The translations under genes were made by a program, and so were the position numbers. Positions 1 to 11,604 of a stretch of DNA of 64,000 nucleotides are shown here, one piece after another. Source of the DNA: Brassica napus (Eukaryota > Streptophyta > Magnoliopsida > Brassicales > Brassicaceae); NCBI RefSeq assembly GCF_020379485.1, contig NC_063442.1, positions 14,506,009-14,570,008 on the forward strand, written 5' to 3'. Positions within the stretch are counted from its first letter, which is position 1; the number at the start of each line of letters is the position of its first letter. The notes beneath the pieces were generated by a model. It had not been told where the DNA came from. It saw only the letters and a program-made list of their open reading frames with translations, and did not search any database.

Positions 1-761
1 TCTTTTTCCAAAAATTAAAGGTGCGGATTACAGTCTTCCCGCTCATTTCTCGCCAATATATTTTCCGATGGGTAATGCGGCCACCGGATTCTTTGTGATG
101 TTTTCCTTAATTGCCGGAGTTGCTGGAGCTGCCTCTGTTATCACCGGTGTCAGTCATATCCAGTCATCCACTACAGCGAGTCTTCCGGCAGCTGTCTCTG
201 CCGCCACCATTGCTTGGTCGCTCACAGTTTTAGCCATGGGGTAAGACATCAATCAAAACAACACTTTTGACAAAAAAATTCAATCATTTTATTTCCTACA
301 ATTCTTTACCTTTTAAGACGCCAAAGATAAAAATCCAATTATAGTTTATTATTTTTTCTGTTTCTTGAATGTTCTTGTGCAGATTTGGCTGCAAGGAAAT
401 TGAACTTGGAATGAGAAATGCCCGTCTGGTAAGCAAATTGTCTTTGCTATAATAATCTGTATAAATATATACTGTATATTAGTTATTTAAATATCTTTGA
501 CATAAAGTGTAGTTATTTTAATTAAATATCGTTTGTCATAAGAGTAGTTACTTAGATGAGGATAACAAAAAAGTTTATTTAAATACTTCAGTTTATGACC
601 ATAAAATACTTCAGTTTATGACCATAAAATACTTTAACTAACTAAAGAGCCTTAATTTCATTTGAATTTGTTTTTGGCAGAGGACAATGGAGGCATTTTT
701 AATCATTCTTTCGGCAACACAACTTATCTATATTGCTGCTATATATGTAACTCGAAAATAA
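1..761 (+). CDS. AWPM-19-like membrane protein, 3' part (5' end outside window)
   Basis: Three exons are visible: 1-240 (frame starts at base 2), 383-428 and 681-761 with a TAA stop. Introns have GT-AG borders and the codon phases join correctly. The translation has hydrophobic segments around FFVMFSLIAGVAGAASVI, AAVSAATIAWSLTVLAMG and MEAFLIILSATQLIYIAAIY, and the AWPM-19 hallmarks G-N-A/G-A-T near the loop and LAMG-C-K before the last helix. The family comprises small four-helix plasma-membrane proteins linked to ABA and cold responses; the molecular role is not settled. The first helix and start codon lie upstream of base 1. Position next to ABCB7 fits At5g46530. It converges on ABCB7, 262 bp away. 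Confidence 0.85.
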
Positions 762-1023
762 ATCGAGAGAAAAACTGATTTATTTCTTCTTATTTATTTG
801 TTTTGTAATTTATATTTTCTTATCTAATTTGCTTAATTCCAGATGTGTATTTGTGTGGTTTGTATTATTTATTGAATTTCCAATAAAATATATACTCTAA
901 TTTTCAACATTAATAAAAAGAAATTTGAATTCCAGGCATGGGATGCTTACAAAAATAATGCGCGCTAGAAAATTACAAAGTAAGTAAAAGTTTTTAAGAT
1001 CATTACAAAACAAAAACGTTTTT
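762..1023. other. Convergent 3' intergenic spacer
   Basis: AT-rich spacer between the stop codons of the AWPM-19-like gene (plus) and ABCB7 (minus). It must hold both 3' UTRs. An AATAAA-like signal (ccaataaaat) occurs near 881-890. No other gene is seen. Confidence 0.6.
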
Positions 1024-4000
1024 TCAATTCGCACTTATGTGAAAAGCTACAAGCGAAGCATAAGCACCACCTGATATCTCCATTAACGTTTCATGTCTTC
1101 CTCTCTCCGCGATCACACCGTCCTTCACAACCGCAATAACATCCGCGTTCTTAATCGTAGCGAGCTGGTGAGCCACCACAACCGTGGTCCGGTTCACCAT
1201 CACGCGGTCAAGCGCATCCTGCACCACCCGCTCAGACTCCGCATCTAACGCGCTTGTTGCTTCGTCAAGCAACAAAACCATAGGATCCTTGAGAATAGCC
1301 CTAGCTATGGCGATCCTCTGTTTCTGACCACCGGATAACTGTACACCGCGTTCACCTACCGAAGTTTCGTAGCCTTGCGGTAACGTGCTTATGAAGTTAT
1401 GCGCATTAGCTGCTTTGGCCGCGGTTATGATCTCTTCCTCTGTGGCTTCACCGGTTTTTCCATAAGCTATGTTTGATCTGATCGTCTCGTTGAATAAAAC
1501 CGGTTCTTGACTAACCAAACCCATCTGTTGCCTTAACCAACTCAGTTTCAATGTTCGAACATCAACTTGATCCAAGAGAATGTTGCCTGAATCTGGATCG
1601 TAGAATCTCTCGATTAAGCTTATCACCGTAGATTTCCCACTCCCGCTCTCTCCAACCAATGCCACGGTCTGAAAACCAAATCGTTAACCGGTTATATCAT
1701 TTTGGTATAGTCAAACCGGAAATATCCTATTAACATGTTTGTTACCTGTCCAAAGGAGATAGTTAAGCATAAGTCACTAAAAATCTGAATATCTGGTCGT
1801 GTCGGATACCGGAAACTGACGTGTTGAAACTCGATATGACCGTGCACAATTGGTAACACTGTCCCCTTGTTGGAACTCGAATCAATTTTCGGTTTACTAT
1901 CAAGTATCTCGAAAATAGAAGCAGCAGAGTCTTTGGCTTTGTTTCTATCAGGTGCCATAGCACTCGTTTGAGACACTGCTAGTGCGGTCATAGTTAACGC
2001 AAAGAAAACCTGAAACGTTATAACCACTTAAATATTACAAACAAATCATATCTAAACCGAACCGGATAATGTCTCACTCTTTTATACCTGAAAGAATTCT
2101 CCAAACGTGGCCATCCTCTTCTGAATCAACCAGGAACCAACGTAAAAACATAAGGAGTTGATGCAGTAGAGAGCCAAGAATGAGATACCGTAGCCTGAAC
2201 CGCTCACAAGTCCTAACCGGACACCTTGTTTCTTTGGTGCCTCGCATTTCTGTTGGTACAGATCCATCACTTTATCCTCTGCGCATAATGATGCAACCGT
2301 TCTTATGCTGCTCACCGCATCACTTGCCACCTGACTTGCTTCTTCGTATTTTTCCTGAACCGAAGTAAACCGGATTAGACTAGGTTAACCTGGAAATTAA
2401 AATTAAAACGTTTTTGAATACTACTAACTTTTGCGTTTGCGCTAAAACCGGTTATACACTTGGTCTGAAAGTATCCCTGAAGGACTATAACTGGTGTCAT
2501 AAGAAGGATGATTATAGCTAATATCCAATTAGCGGCAAACGCTATAATCAATGCAGCGACTACAGTCGCTATATTTTGCATTATCAACGCCAAAGCATCA
2601 CCCACTATACTCTTCACTGCCGCAGCATCTGTAGACAATCTTGCTCCAATCACGCCACTGGAAATAAAAACGAAATATTAAAAAATTAACGTAAGAAAAG
2701 AAAAACTAAGTATTAAAAAATTAATTGGTGACTAGTTCAGAATTATTTAGATATAGAGTTGTTTAGTTATTGTTAGCGAAACAAAAATAACATAAGAGAA
2801 TGATGATGCATCATGGTTATATTACCTAGAATTTGCGGTATTATCGAACCAACTAATCTCCTGGTGAATAACTTTATCAAAAGATAATGATCTAATGCGT
2901 TTGATAAGTCTTCCTCCAGCTATAGCGAACAGATAGTTTTGAAACGGAACCACGATCAGATCCGTTAAACCGAGCAAGACGAAGATGATAGCCCAGAAAT
3001 GTGAATCTTTACGTAGTTGATCTGAAGGCTCGAAGAATATCTTGATGGTGCTAGACATAAGCAACCCTTGGACCGGGTACACAATACCGTGAACCACTGC
3101 AGCCAATGAACCGGCCAACAAAACTGGAATCTCTGGTTTGTTGAGGTGAGCAAGCCGTCTCAACGATACTTTCTTGCGTTTCTTGGACGTTTTGTTTTCG
3201 TTGGAAGAGTTATTCTCGTGGATTTCTTCGGTTTGGTTCAAATTAACCGGTCTCGGTAAATCAAAATCAGTTTGGTTGTGACTAACGGATACCGTCTCAT
3301 GCGGCTCCGATTCCTCGACTCCTTCTTTCTTTGATACTTCTTGTAGACTAACAAGCTGTGAATACGCTCCCTCGGGATCTTGAATCATCTCCTCGTGAGT
3401 TCCTGATTACAACTTCTGTTAATATACAAATAAAAACTGATTACTTGTGTTGCACGCTACTAGACAAACCCTAACCTTTCTCGATGATTTTGCCCTGCTG
3501 CACAACGGCGATCATGTTCGCAGTTCTAATAGTGGTAAGCCGATGAGCCACCACGATGGTTGTCCGGCTTGACATTAGCTTAACAAGAGCGCCCTGAACT
3601 GTTCGTTCTGATTCCGCATCTAAAGCACTTGTTGCTTCATCAAGAAGCAAGATTTTAGGGTTTTTCAATATGGCCCTAGCAATCGCGAGCCTCTGCTTCT
3701 GTCCACCAGATAATTGTGTCCCGTGATCTCCTACCATTGTGTCCAACCCCTGAAAAATATAGAGAATTAAGAAATGTAAACTCGGTTTATTGGTCGAAAT
3801 CGTTACACCTAAAGTTTAAGTACCTGCGGCAGTTTGTCGACAAACCTAGTAGCACTGGCCAGCTTAACCGCGGTTCTAATTTCTTCATCGGATGCATCTT
3901 CTTTCCCATAAACAATGTTCTCCCTGATTGTGGTTGCGAAAAGTATAGGCTCTTGGCTTACTAAACCAATCTTGCTTCTGATCCATCTTAACTGAAGCTT

Positions 4001-6303
4001 CTTTAAATCAATTCCATCAATTAAAACTTCTCCTGATTCCGGATCATAGAACCTCTCAATCAGACTGATCACTGTTGATTTTCCACTTCCACTCTGCCCA
4101 ACCAAAGCCACGGTTGTGCCATTTGGTACAACCAGCGAAAATCCAGCAAAGATCTGCACGTCAGGTCTTGCTGGATATCGAAAATACACGTCTTTTAGCT
4201 CAATGTCTCCTTTAATCTCGTTCAAAACCTTACCACTCATGCTATAAATATCTATCTTTGGTTTTGTTCTTATAGTCTCAAACATTTTGTAGGCTGCGGC
4301 TTGTCCGGCCGCGAAAGCGTTAAGAGAAGGTAATGTCTGCCCCAACGACCTGAGAATGTGTAAGAAAATTAGGATTTTCAGTATCACAAAAAAATTATGA
4401 GAGCATGTAATCGTTATACTCACATTCCTCCACTCAAAATTGCGAAAATCACGTTCATGACTTGACCTCCAGTATATCCCTTCTCCATTATCAGCCAAGC
4501 ACCGTACCAAATGGCAATACCATATGTACAATAACTTACAACCATCATTACTCCAAGGCCTAGACCCGAGAAGAGCCCTTGTTGAACCATAGATTTATAG
4601 GCAATCTCGAGCTTCTTCTCATATTTTTGGGTTGCTTGTTTCTCTCCGGTGAATGCCACTACCTGACAAAACATCAAAAATGTGTGATATGAATGTATGT
4701 GATTATCTAAAAAAAAAGAATTTCGGACTGCGCGAAAACTTACTGTTCTAATCGACCCAACAGCTTGTTCTATTACATTTTCAGCTTCCGCATAAGCGAG
4801 TTGGCCACGACCAGCCATTTTGGACATGATCAAGGCCATTGCACCACCAGTGGCCACGATCAATGGAATGCATGGAATAAGAGCTACTGTGAGGCGTCTG
4901 CCAATTATACAAGCGACTGTGATTCCACCAAAGAATGTTGATATTAGCTGTATAAATTTCCCAACCTGAAAATTTTGAAATCATAGAAAAAAAAAGAATA
5001 TTCACCAACTTGTATCGCAAGAAACAGCCGAGATATAAAAATTTATCAAAACCTTTTCTCCCATGGACTCTTGAATAAGAATGGTGTCCCCGGACATTCT
5101 TCCGATGACTTCACCGGTGTTTGTCTCGGTGTCAAAAAAGCCAATATCTTGTCTTAATATTGTTTTGAGGTATAGCCCTCGAATTCTGGCGGACTGACGC
5201 TCCCCAGTTACCATCCAACATGAGACCTCTGCGAAAGAACGAAAAGGCTTTGTGAACAAGTTAGGTCAAGCTAAAAGAAGGAAAACAGAGTTTTGGCTTA
5301 CGCAGGAAAGACACAAGGCACGCGTAGACTGCAAGGTAAAGAAACCTCACAGCAACCTGAGATTAATTAACAGCAAGCAGTTGAGATTTAAATTTACAAT
5401 TCGTGCATATGATAAAAATCAAATTTTAGTTTTCCATTTTGTACTCAAGACACAAATGAGGAAGTAAATTTTCATTTCAATTAAAGAAAGTAGAAAAGAG
5501 GAACAAAGTAAAACGAAACTATGAATTGTTTCCAGTTAATAATAATCACATTAAAGAACTATTGAACCTTTTCATGCATATGCACCAAATTTTATAAGGT
5601 ATGCACCAAATTTTATATTTCTGTGAAGAAAATGTAAAATAGTGTAAAAATTGAGAAAGAAAAAAAAGAATATCTCTTTACAATTTAAGAATTAAAGATC
5701 AAAGTAGAAGAAATACATTTGGTCAATAAACCGTGGTCAATCTGACGATTTATGTAATAAACGTAACAAATAAAGTCTTTTGGATTTTTCCCCTTTTAAG
5801 ATTATAAAACCAAATAATACATCTAAATATTATAACAATAATAATAATAATCTTAACCAGACATCAATTTTTTTACAAAAAATAAAAATCAGTTTGTTGT
5901 GAAGGACAACTCTTAAATTTATGCTATGCTGTTTCCTCTTTTCTGTGTAAAAGGACCAGCTAAAACTACAATTAGGAAAAATCAAAATCCATACAGTGAA
6001 ATCCTCAAAAACCCTTGAACTGATATCAGTAATAACAACTATAAAATGTCATAAATCATTTGAGATCCTAACCTTGGAGACTTCTTTAACCATGTGATCG
6101 TGATCAGAGAAGCCAAAGACGTTAATGATTTTGCCTATGAGTACTGACATAATCGGCTGAGCTAGGCCGTTGGCCATGGCGGAGATAGTCCCAACAGCCA
6201 TTAAAATGATGTCGTATCGATCTGCAAACGTTAAAAGCTTGTAAAACGCTACTTTCTGATTGCCTCCGTCTCCATTCGTGATCCTCTTCGCTTTCTCCTC
6301 CAT
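1024..6303 (-). CDS. ABCB7: ABC transporter B family member 7 (P-glycoprotein/MDR type)
   Basis: Twelve exons in transcript order: 6303-6073, 5356-5302, 5228-5053, 4965-4744, 4662-4424, 4349-3824, 3749-3476, 3402-2826, 2657-2429, 2354-2088, 2009-1746, 1668-1024. All have GT-AG borders and phases join into 1234 aa without a stop. The layout is TMD1-NBD1-linker-TMD2-NBD2, the normal full-transporter length. NBD1 has Walker [10 protein letters not shown] (392-400) and LSGGQ (496-500); NBD2 has Walker [10 protein letters not shown] (1026-1034), LSGGQ (1131-1135) and [11 protein letters not shown]. The family exports organic substrates, auxin in some members, at the plasma membrane; the substrate of this member is unknown. 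The linker and the ISAN end match my memory of Arabidopsis ABCB7 (At5g46540) rather than ABCB9. In NBD2 the residue after the H-loop His1187 is Gln, not the usual Arg. Confidence 0.93.
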
Positions 6304-6389
6304 TGGTTTCTTAAGGGGGATAAAAAAAGAGAATGTAACCCAAAAGAAAAACTATTGGAATTATACGAGTCAGATGTTACTCTTTGGAC

Positions 6390-6397
6390 TTTATAAA
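6390..6397 (-). promoter_or_regulatory. Candidate TATA box of ABCB7
   Basis: Read on the minus strand, TTTATAAAG lies about 90 bp upstream of the ABCB7 start codon, a usual plant distance for a short 5' UTR. Prediction by motif and position only. Confidence 0.45.
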
Positions 6398-6633
6398 CTC
6401 GGTTCATCTGGCCGGTTACAATGAGTGAGACCAAAAGGAACAAAATTCAACATTGCCTTCTCAAGGTACTTTGTCCATTTAAGTTTGTATTTATTCAAAT
6501 GCTTTTGAATCCTTTGGACTTTGGTAGTCCTTATAATTTATTCTATCCTTTTTTGCATGATCTACCTTTTCGTTTTATTTTACAAGGCATGATCTAAGTA
6601 CTTATAATGAAGGGAATTGTCTCATATGTACAT

Positions 6634-6684
6634 TACGACTGCCATTTTTTTTTTTTTTTTTGAACTTTAACTACGACTGCCATT
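6634..6684 (-). mobile_element. Tail-only retroposon insertion (25 bp)
   Basis: The 13-bp direct repeat TACGACTGCCATT occurs at 6634-6646 and 6672-6684. Between them are a T run and TGAACTTTAAC, which on the minus strand reads GTTAAAGTTC followed by poly(A). This looks like a target-primed insertion truncated to its tail. Confidence 0.65.
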
Positions 6685-6936
6685 ATTACATGGTAAATCT
6701 ACCTTCCTTTGAAAATCATGCATTAGACCTTGGGCTAAATCTCATCAAAAACGGGTTATATAGACTTATAGTTTCTTTTGCTTTAGGCAGCCCAATACAT
6801 ATGATTTGGAATATGATGACCGCTAATCCCAACTGAAAAAAAGCAAAAAGGTATAGTTACGCCAGGTTTAAACAAAGAAATAAAGGCCTGAGGAGACCGA
6901 TGGATTGGAGAACATATACCCAGCTAACAGAGTTAG

Positions 6937-6983
6937 AATAATTTGCACGATCATTTTTTTTGTCAACAATAATTTGCACTATC
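6937..6983 (-). mobile_element. Tail-only retroposon insertion (15 bp)
   Basis: A 16-bp direct repeat (AATAATTTGCACGATC and the same with one mismatch) at 6937-6952 and 6968-6983 flanks 15 bp that read GTTGACAAAAAAAAT on the minus strand. Confidence 0.6.
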
Positions 6984-7400
6984 TATTATGGGCAATGGGC
7001 ATTATTGGTTTTAGTACTGATGCTTTGTATGAAATGAGTTACATGTACCCAGTCAACTGGTATATGTATCGTTCATATGTTGCTTTATAAAACAATTGTT
7101 AACATTCAAGATTAGTTTAAAAAAAAATCCATACATACATCTAACAAATACGTTATATACTTATACCATACTGACAATATTTTTATACAACATAGTCACC
7201 GCCCACATATTTTCGTTTTTTAAATAAAACTTGGAAATATCCCAAGCCTATGGAAAGACCCTAACTATTTTAAAGGAATGTTGCGATCTACGAACGGATT
7301 CACACTCCAAATTTTCAAATGAGACCTATAAAATGGTTTCATGTCCATGTGGTTACAAATTGAAGCGTAGTGGGGTGCTTTCGAACTGTCTCTAGACTAT

Positions 7401-8693
7401 TGAAGCCCACACTGAAGCCTATCTTATGATCTAACAAGAAGTCTTAATGAGCATGTAACTAGAGTTTCTTAACTATGTATATGTCGTTAGATGTGTTGAT
7501 GAATGTAACCTTGGCTGCCATAGTACAACCTCTTTCAATCTCATTTTATGAATCAAATACAATTTTGTTTATTTTGGTGACAAATTTAAAGCTCTTTCAT
7601 TTTGTTTCTTTGTTTATGAATAACGTTTTACAAGCTATTTTATCTTTCAATAAAGCTCTTATGAGCTCAATCTTTCTAGTTTCATAAATGTTATCATGGT
7701 ATCAGAGCTTTAGTCGGTTCATGGATATTATTCCTCTTTCAGAACTTCTGCTAAACTTATCAAGTCAGCTTCGTTGTCACTTTCAATGGAGTTTGGTTCC
7801 TGAACTCGAAATCCAAAGAAAGGAGGAGACTTTTTCCATTTTTCAAGCTCTCCTTCTTCATAGACGGTTCATAGGATTATTCTGTTCATCTTCAAGCCTT
7901 AGTTTACTCTGTCTGATAAAATCCAGTCATGTTTTTGAAATCTTTTCGGCAGTGATGAAGTCAGAGAAGAGACACGCATTGGTAAAGAAAAGTTGGTGTA
8001 TTGGTGAGGCTGGCCAAGCTGTTCGAAGAGGATAATGACTTTTCAAACAGAACTAGTGGTTTCTCCAAGTCACATGTCATGTTTCTTCTCACGATTGATA
8101 GGAAATAGAGAGTTGAGGTTTAGGCTGTTGTAGAATAGATTTCTCTTTGGTCGTGAGATAGCTTAGTCGAGTTAGGAGGATGACAAAAAATCCCCAATCT
8201 ATTGTGAGACAAATAGGTCAAAATAATCTGAATATGTTCTCATACTTATGTCACTCTCCAAGCTGAATAATCATCTACCTATTTCCTATAGACCTTCAAC
8301 TACTTATGTTCCTTTCAAAACCAGCTCTATCTGCATCTTCAAACTTGTCTCAACTGCTTGATTCACCACCCGATGCCAAGTTTGCAGGAGGAAATTGAAG
8401 CCCACACTGAAGCCCATCTTATGATCCAACAAGAAGTCTTAATGAGCATGTAACTAGGGTTTCTTAGCTATATATATATCGTTAGATGTGTTGATGAATG
8501 CAACCTTGGCTGCAATAGTTGCAGCCTGTTTCAGTCTCATTTTATGAATCAAATACAATCTTGTTTTTCTTGGTGACAAACCTAAAGTTATTTCCTTTAA
8601 TTTCTTTGTTTAAGAATAAAGTTTTATGAGTTATTTCTATCTTTCAATAAAGTTCTTATGAACTCAATCGTTCTGGTTTCATAAATGTAATCA
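7401..8693 (+). mobile_element. Small non-autonomous LTR retrotransposon (TRIM-like)
   Basis: Direct repeats at 7401-7696 and 8396-8693 start with TGAAGCCCACACTGAAGCC and end with ATCA. By eye they agree at about nine of ten positions. A primer binding site TGGTATCAGAGC, complementary to initiator tRNA-Met, follows the left LTR directly at 7697-7708. A purine tract AGGAGGAAA precedes the right LTR. The sequence tagacta flanks both sides, consistent with a target duplication; the exact LTR edge is uncertain by 1-2 bases. The ~700-bp interior has no gag or pol. It is slightly larger than classical TRIMs and needs proteins from another element. Confidence 0.85.
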
Positions 8694-9392
8694 TAGACTA
8701 CCACCTCGTGATTTTTAAAGTCATTTTTTTATACATCAATATTTAAGCCTCGCAAAATAAAATGTGTGAATAAGAATGATCACACAACTCTACGGTAAAA
8801 CAAAATGCTATGAATTGTAGAGAAAATCTTTCTACACTCTTAATTTTTTGTATTTTGCATTTTGGTCATTACAATTATATATCACATTTATAATTTTTAA
8901 ATATTTTGTCGTTATCGTTTTACTCCTTAAAAAATCTTCACTCACAAATATTTCAAATTTTTTTTTATAAATTTAACTTCTACACATAAAATTAAATAAA
9001 AATTTAAAATATTTTAAATATTTTAAAACTGGATTTACACAACAACAATATTACAAAAGAGACTTATCAAATTCACGAGTTGATCATATATGAGAGTATT
9101 ACGAAAATAGTTTTATTTGGAATAGTGTGGTATTTCACTTGTAATTTAGTATTAATTATGTAGTATTCACAAACTTGAAAATAAAATATCTTTTGAGATG
9201 TTCTTACAATATCAAAGTAGCACAAATGAGAGAGGAGAGAAATTGGAAAGTTAAATTTATGTTCTATATTTCTTAAATATGCCACAACAAAGTATTGTCT
9301 CATTTGAAAGATAAACTTGAATTATATTATATGGTTGTATAATATAATATAAATTTAAAACTTAGTTTATGCAATATACTATAAAATTTATA

Positions 9393-9428
<36 letters not shown>

Positions 9429-10045
9429 CTGCTTTATTTTATTTTTTAAATGCTTTATATAAGAGATCTATATATTTTATATGTAAAATATAAAACTGAA
9501 TAATTCTTTTGATTATAATTAAAAATATATATTTTTATGATAACCAAAAAAAATACTACTACACATATGTAGATACAGAGATGTACTGACCATTAATACA
9601 TACTAGATCCGTTCCAGTAAGATAGATGTTTTAGAAAAATAATTTAGTTCATAAAAATATATGCTTACGTTTTGTAGGAGAAATTGTAAACTTAAAAAAA
9701 AAATTGAATTTTATTGAATTACTATTGATTAAAAGTTATTAAAAATTGAATTACAAAAGATACATTTAAAATAGTGATTTAATGTGTTTTTTTAATATCC
9801 GTAAAAACACTAAAAATATATATCTTTAAGGAATGAAATATTTTACAGGATATATTTTACCCACTTAGTACATTTTTAAAGAATTTTAAAGAATATAATT
9901 ACAAAGATACATTTATAATAGTGATGTATGTACATTTTTAATTTTTGTTTTCTTAGTCTTAAAATCAAAATTCTCTTGAGAATTGCTATACCCTGGAAGA
10001 AGAAGAGTCACCAATGCTATTGGCTTTTACATCTGTCTCACCAAC
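8694..10045. other. AT-rich intergenic DNA
   Basis: Strongly AT-rich, with short low-complexity runs and the AT microsatellite at 9401-9428. ORFs here are short and unlike known proteins. No gene is supported. Confidence 0.6.
9392..9429. repeat. (A)n(AT)n microsatellite
   Basis: An A run is followed by about 14 AT dinucleotides. Confidence 0.9.
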
Positions 10046-10953
10046 TGTTGAATCTCTTTTTTTTTCCATCAAATTTTTGTTTTATTAAAGAGAACGGGCC
10101 AAGCCTAACGGCCGAAACCCAGATACAAAAGCCCACAATACTACCGGGCTAACAAAACCAACCAAAAACCGAAGCCCAATAAGCTAAAACGGCACAAAGC
10201 CCAAACCCTCGAACCCAGCACCGACAGGCTCGGGTACGCGTGCGTCGAGGAGGCTGACGCGAGACACGTGTGGAGATCCTGACCGTCAGTGCGCCACGCA
10301 TCGCTCCGCCTCGACCCGACCGACTCCGCCTCACCGAGCCGCCGTACCGAAACCACTAAACCCTCGTTTCGCCGGAGCTCATTATCCCTTCAAGCCTCCA
10401 CCGAAACCAAATCTCTTCTTCACCTTCCTGAAACGTTGACGGAGAGCATCATCCCTCTGAAGAGAGCTCATCCGACGGCGAAGCTTCATAACCCTAGAGA
10501 TCACAAGCCGAGAACCTCTTCCTCTCCATGACCATAACCCAAACTCGAAACAAACAAAACAAACTCAGAAAATCTGAAGCCGGCGACGTAAGGCTGACGG
10601 AGCCTTCACCTTGAGCCGACGACGGCAAAGTTGAAGGAACTTCTGCCTCTCAGCGATTAAAACCGGCGGCAGTGGATCTGACGTAGCCTCCACCTTTCGG
10701 AACCAAAACCACACTCATCTTCACTTCTTCACTCCTTCCAAACCTCCGCGTCTTCACTCCAGTTACAGAAACCCACAAGAGGTGGCTGGCCAGAACTCAG
10801 GCAAGGTGGATGTCGTAAGAACTGAAAGTGAGACACAAACGGACACTTTTATCTTAAGGATGACGATCTCCGGCGACGGCACGCACGCTCACGTGCCGAC
10901 AGTCCGCCGGAGATCTACTTTCTCTCTACTTTCTTTGTTATTGTTGAATCTCT
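10046..10953 (-). mobile_element. Non-LTR poly(A) retroposon, non-coding, 884 bp
   Basis: A perfect 12-bp duplication TGTTGAATCTCT at 10046-10057 and 10942-10953 flanks an 884-bp insert. On the minus strand the insert ends with AATAAAACAAAAATTTGATGG and then eight A residues, so it was reverse transcribed from a polyadenylated RNA. It is far more GC-rich than its surroundings. No reverse transcriptase or endonuclease is encoded. It could be a LINE-derived non-autonomous element or a retroposed transcript; the parent is not recognised. Confidence 0.75.
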
Positions 10954-11076
10954 TATCCCATATATAAATGGGAAATTAGGCCAAATAACGAAAAAAAAAA
11001 GAAAAAAAAAAAAGAAGTACAAATTCACTTACCTTTCTCGGTAAATAATTGTTTTAAGCAATATATGTGCTTTTAA

Positions 11077-11123
11077 TCTCTTTTATTAATTGTTGCTCAA
11101 AAAAAAAAAATCTGTTTTATTAA
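11077..11123 (+). mobile_element. Tail-only retroposon insertion (21 bp)
   Basis: TCTCTTTTATTAA (11077-11089) and the same 13-mer with one mismatch (11111-11123) flank TTGTTGCTC followed by 12 A. It lies just upstream of the PMT14-like transcription unit. Confidence 0.5.
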
Positions 11124-11604
11124 CGGACGTTATTTGCGCAAGTCTTTCGTCTGTCAATGCGAAAGCTTGGCTTCACTACTCGGCACCTCATCACTGAAAA
11201 AGAGCTAAGCAGAAATCTCGAGAGGAAACAAACAAAATAACTTCGAAGAGGTAAGTAAAAATGCTCTCTTTGTAGATCGTTTCCAGCTCTGAAAACTCAT
11301 CTCTTGAAGAAAGATCCCTTCTGGGTTTTCCAATTTCAGTTTCAAATTCATTTGGGTTTCCATGTCCAGTGCTAAAGTTACAATCTTGTTTTTCCTTTTT
11401 TATTCCAATCTAGAGTTTGTAGCAGTGCCTTAATTTTCAAATTTTGCTGTTTAAACAAATAAAAATCAAAACTTTATAATCAGTTTCTCCTTAATGAAAT
11501 TCGAGTTGTGTCATATCAAGTTTTTTTACCATTTTAATATATGATTTAAATGTAAATTTAAATTCATAGTGTATGTTACTAATGTTTCAGAAATTTCGAA
11601 AGTG

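Larger units (their letters stand above)
6304..7400. other. ABCB7 upstream region and intergenic DNA
   Basis: No gene is visible. It contains the candidate TATA box and two tiny poly(A) insertions listed separately (6634-6684 and 6937-6983). The rest is unremarkable AT-rich sequence. Confidence 0.6.

Noticed and set aside
7688..8035. 115-codon frame starting MLSWYQSFSRF
   Set aside because: It overlaps the primer site of the small LTR element and has no gag-like motif.
10141..10531. Overlapping GC-rich open frames on both strands (70-80 codons)
   Set aside because: They fall inside the 884-bp retroposon, lack similarity to known proteins and are open because of high GC content.
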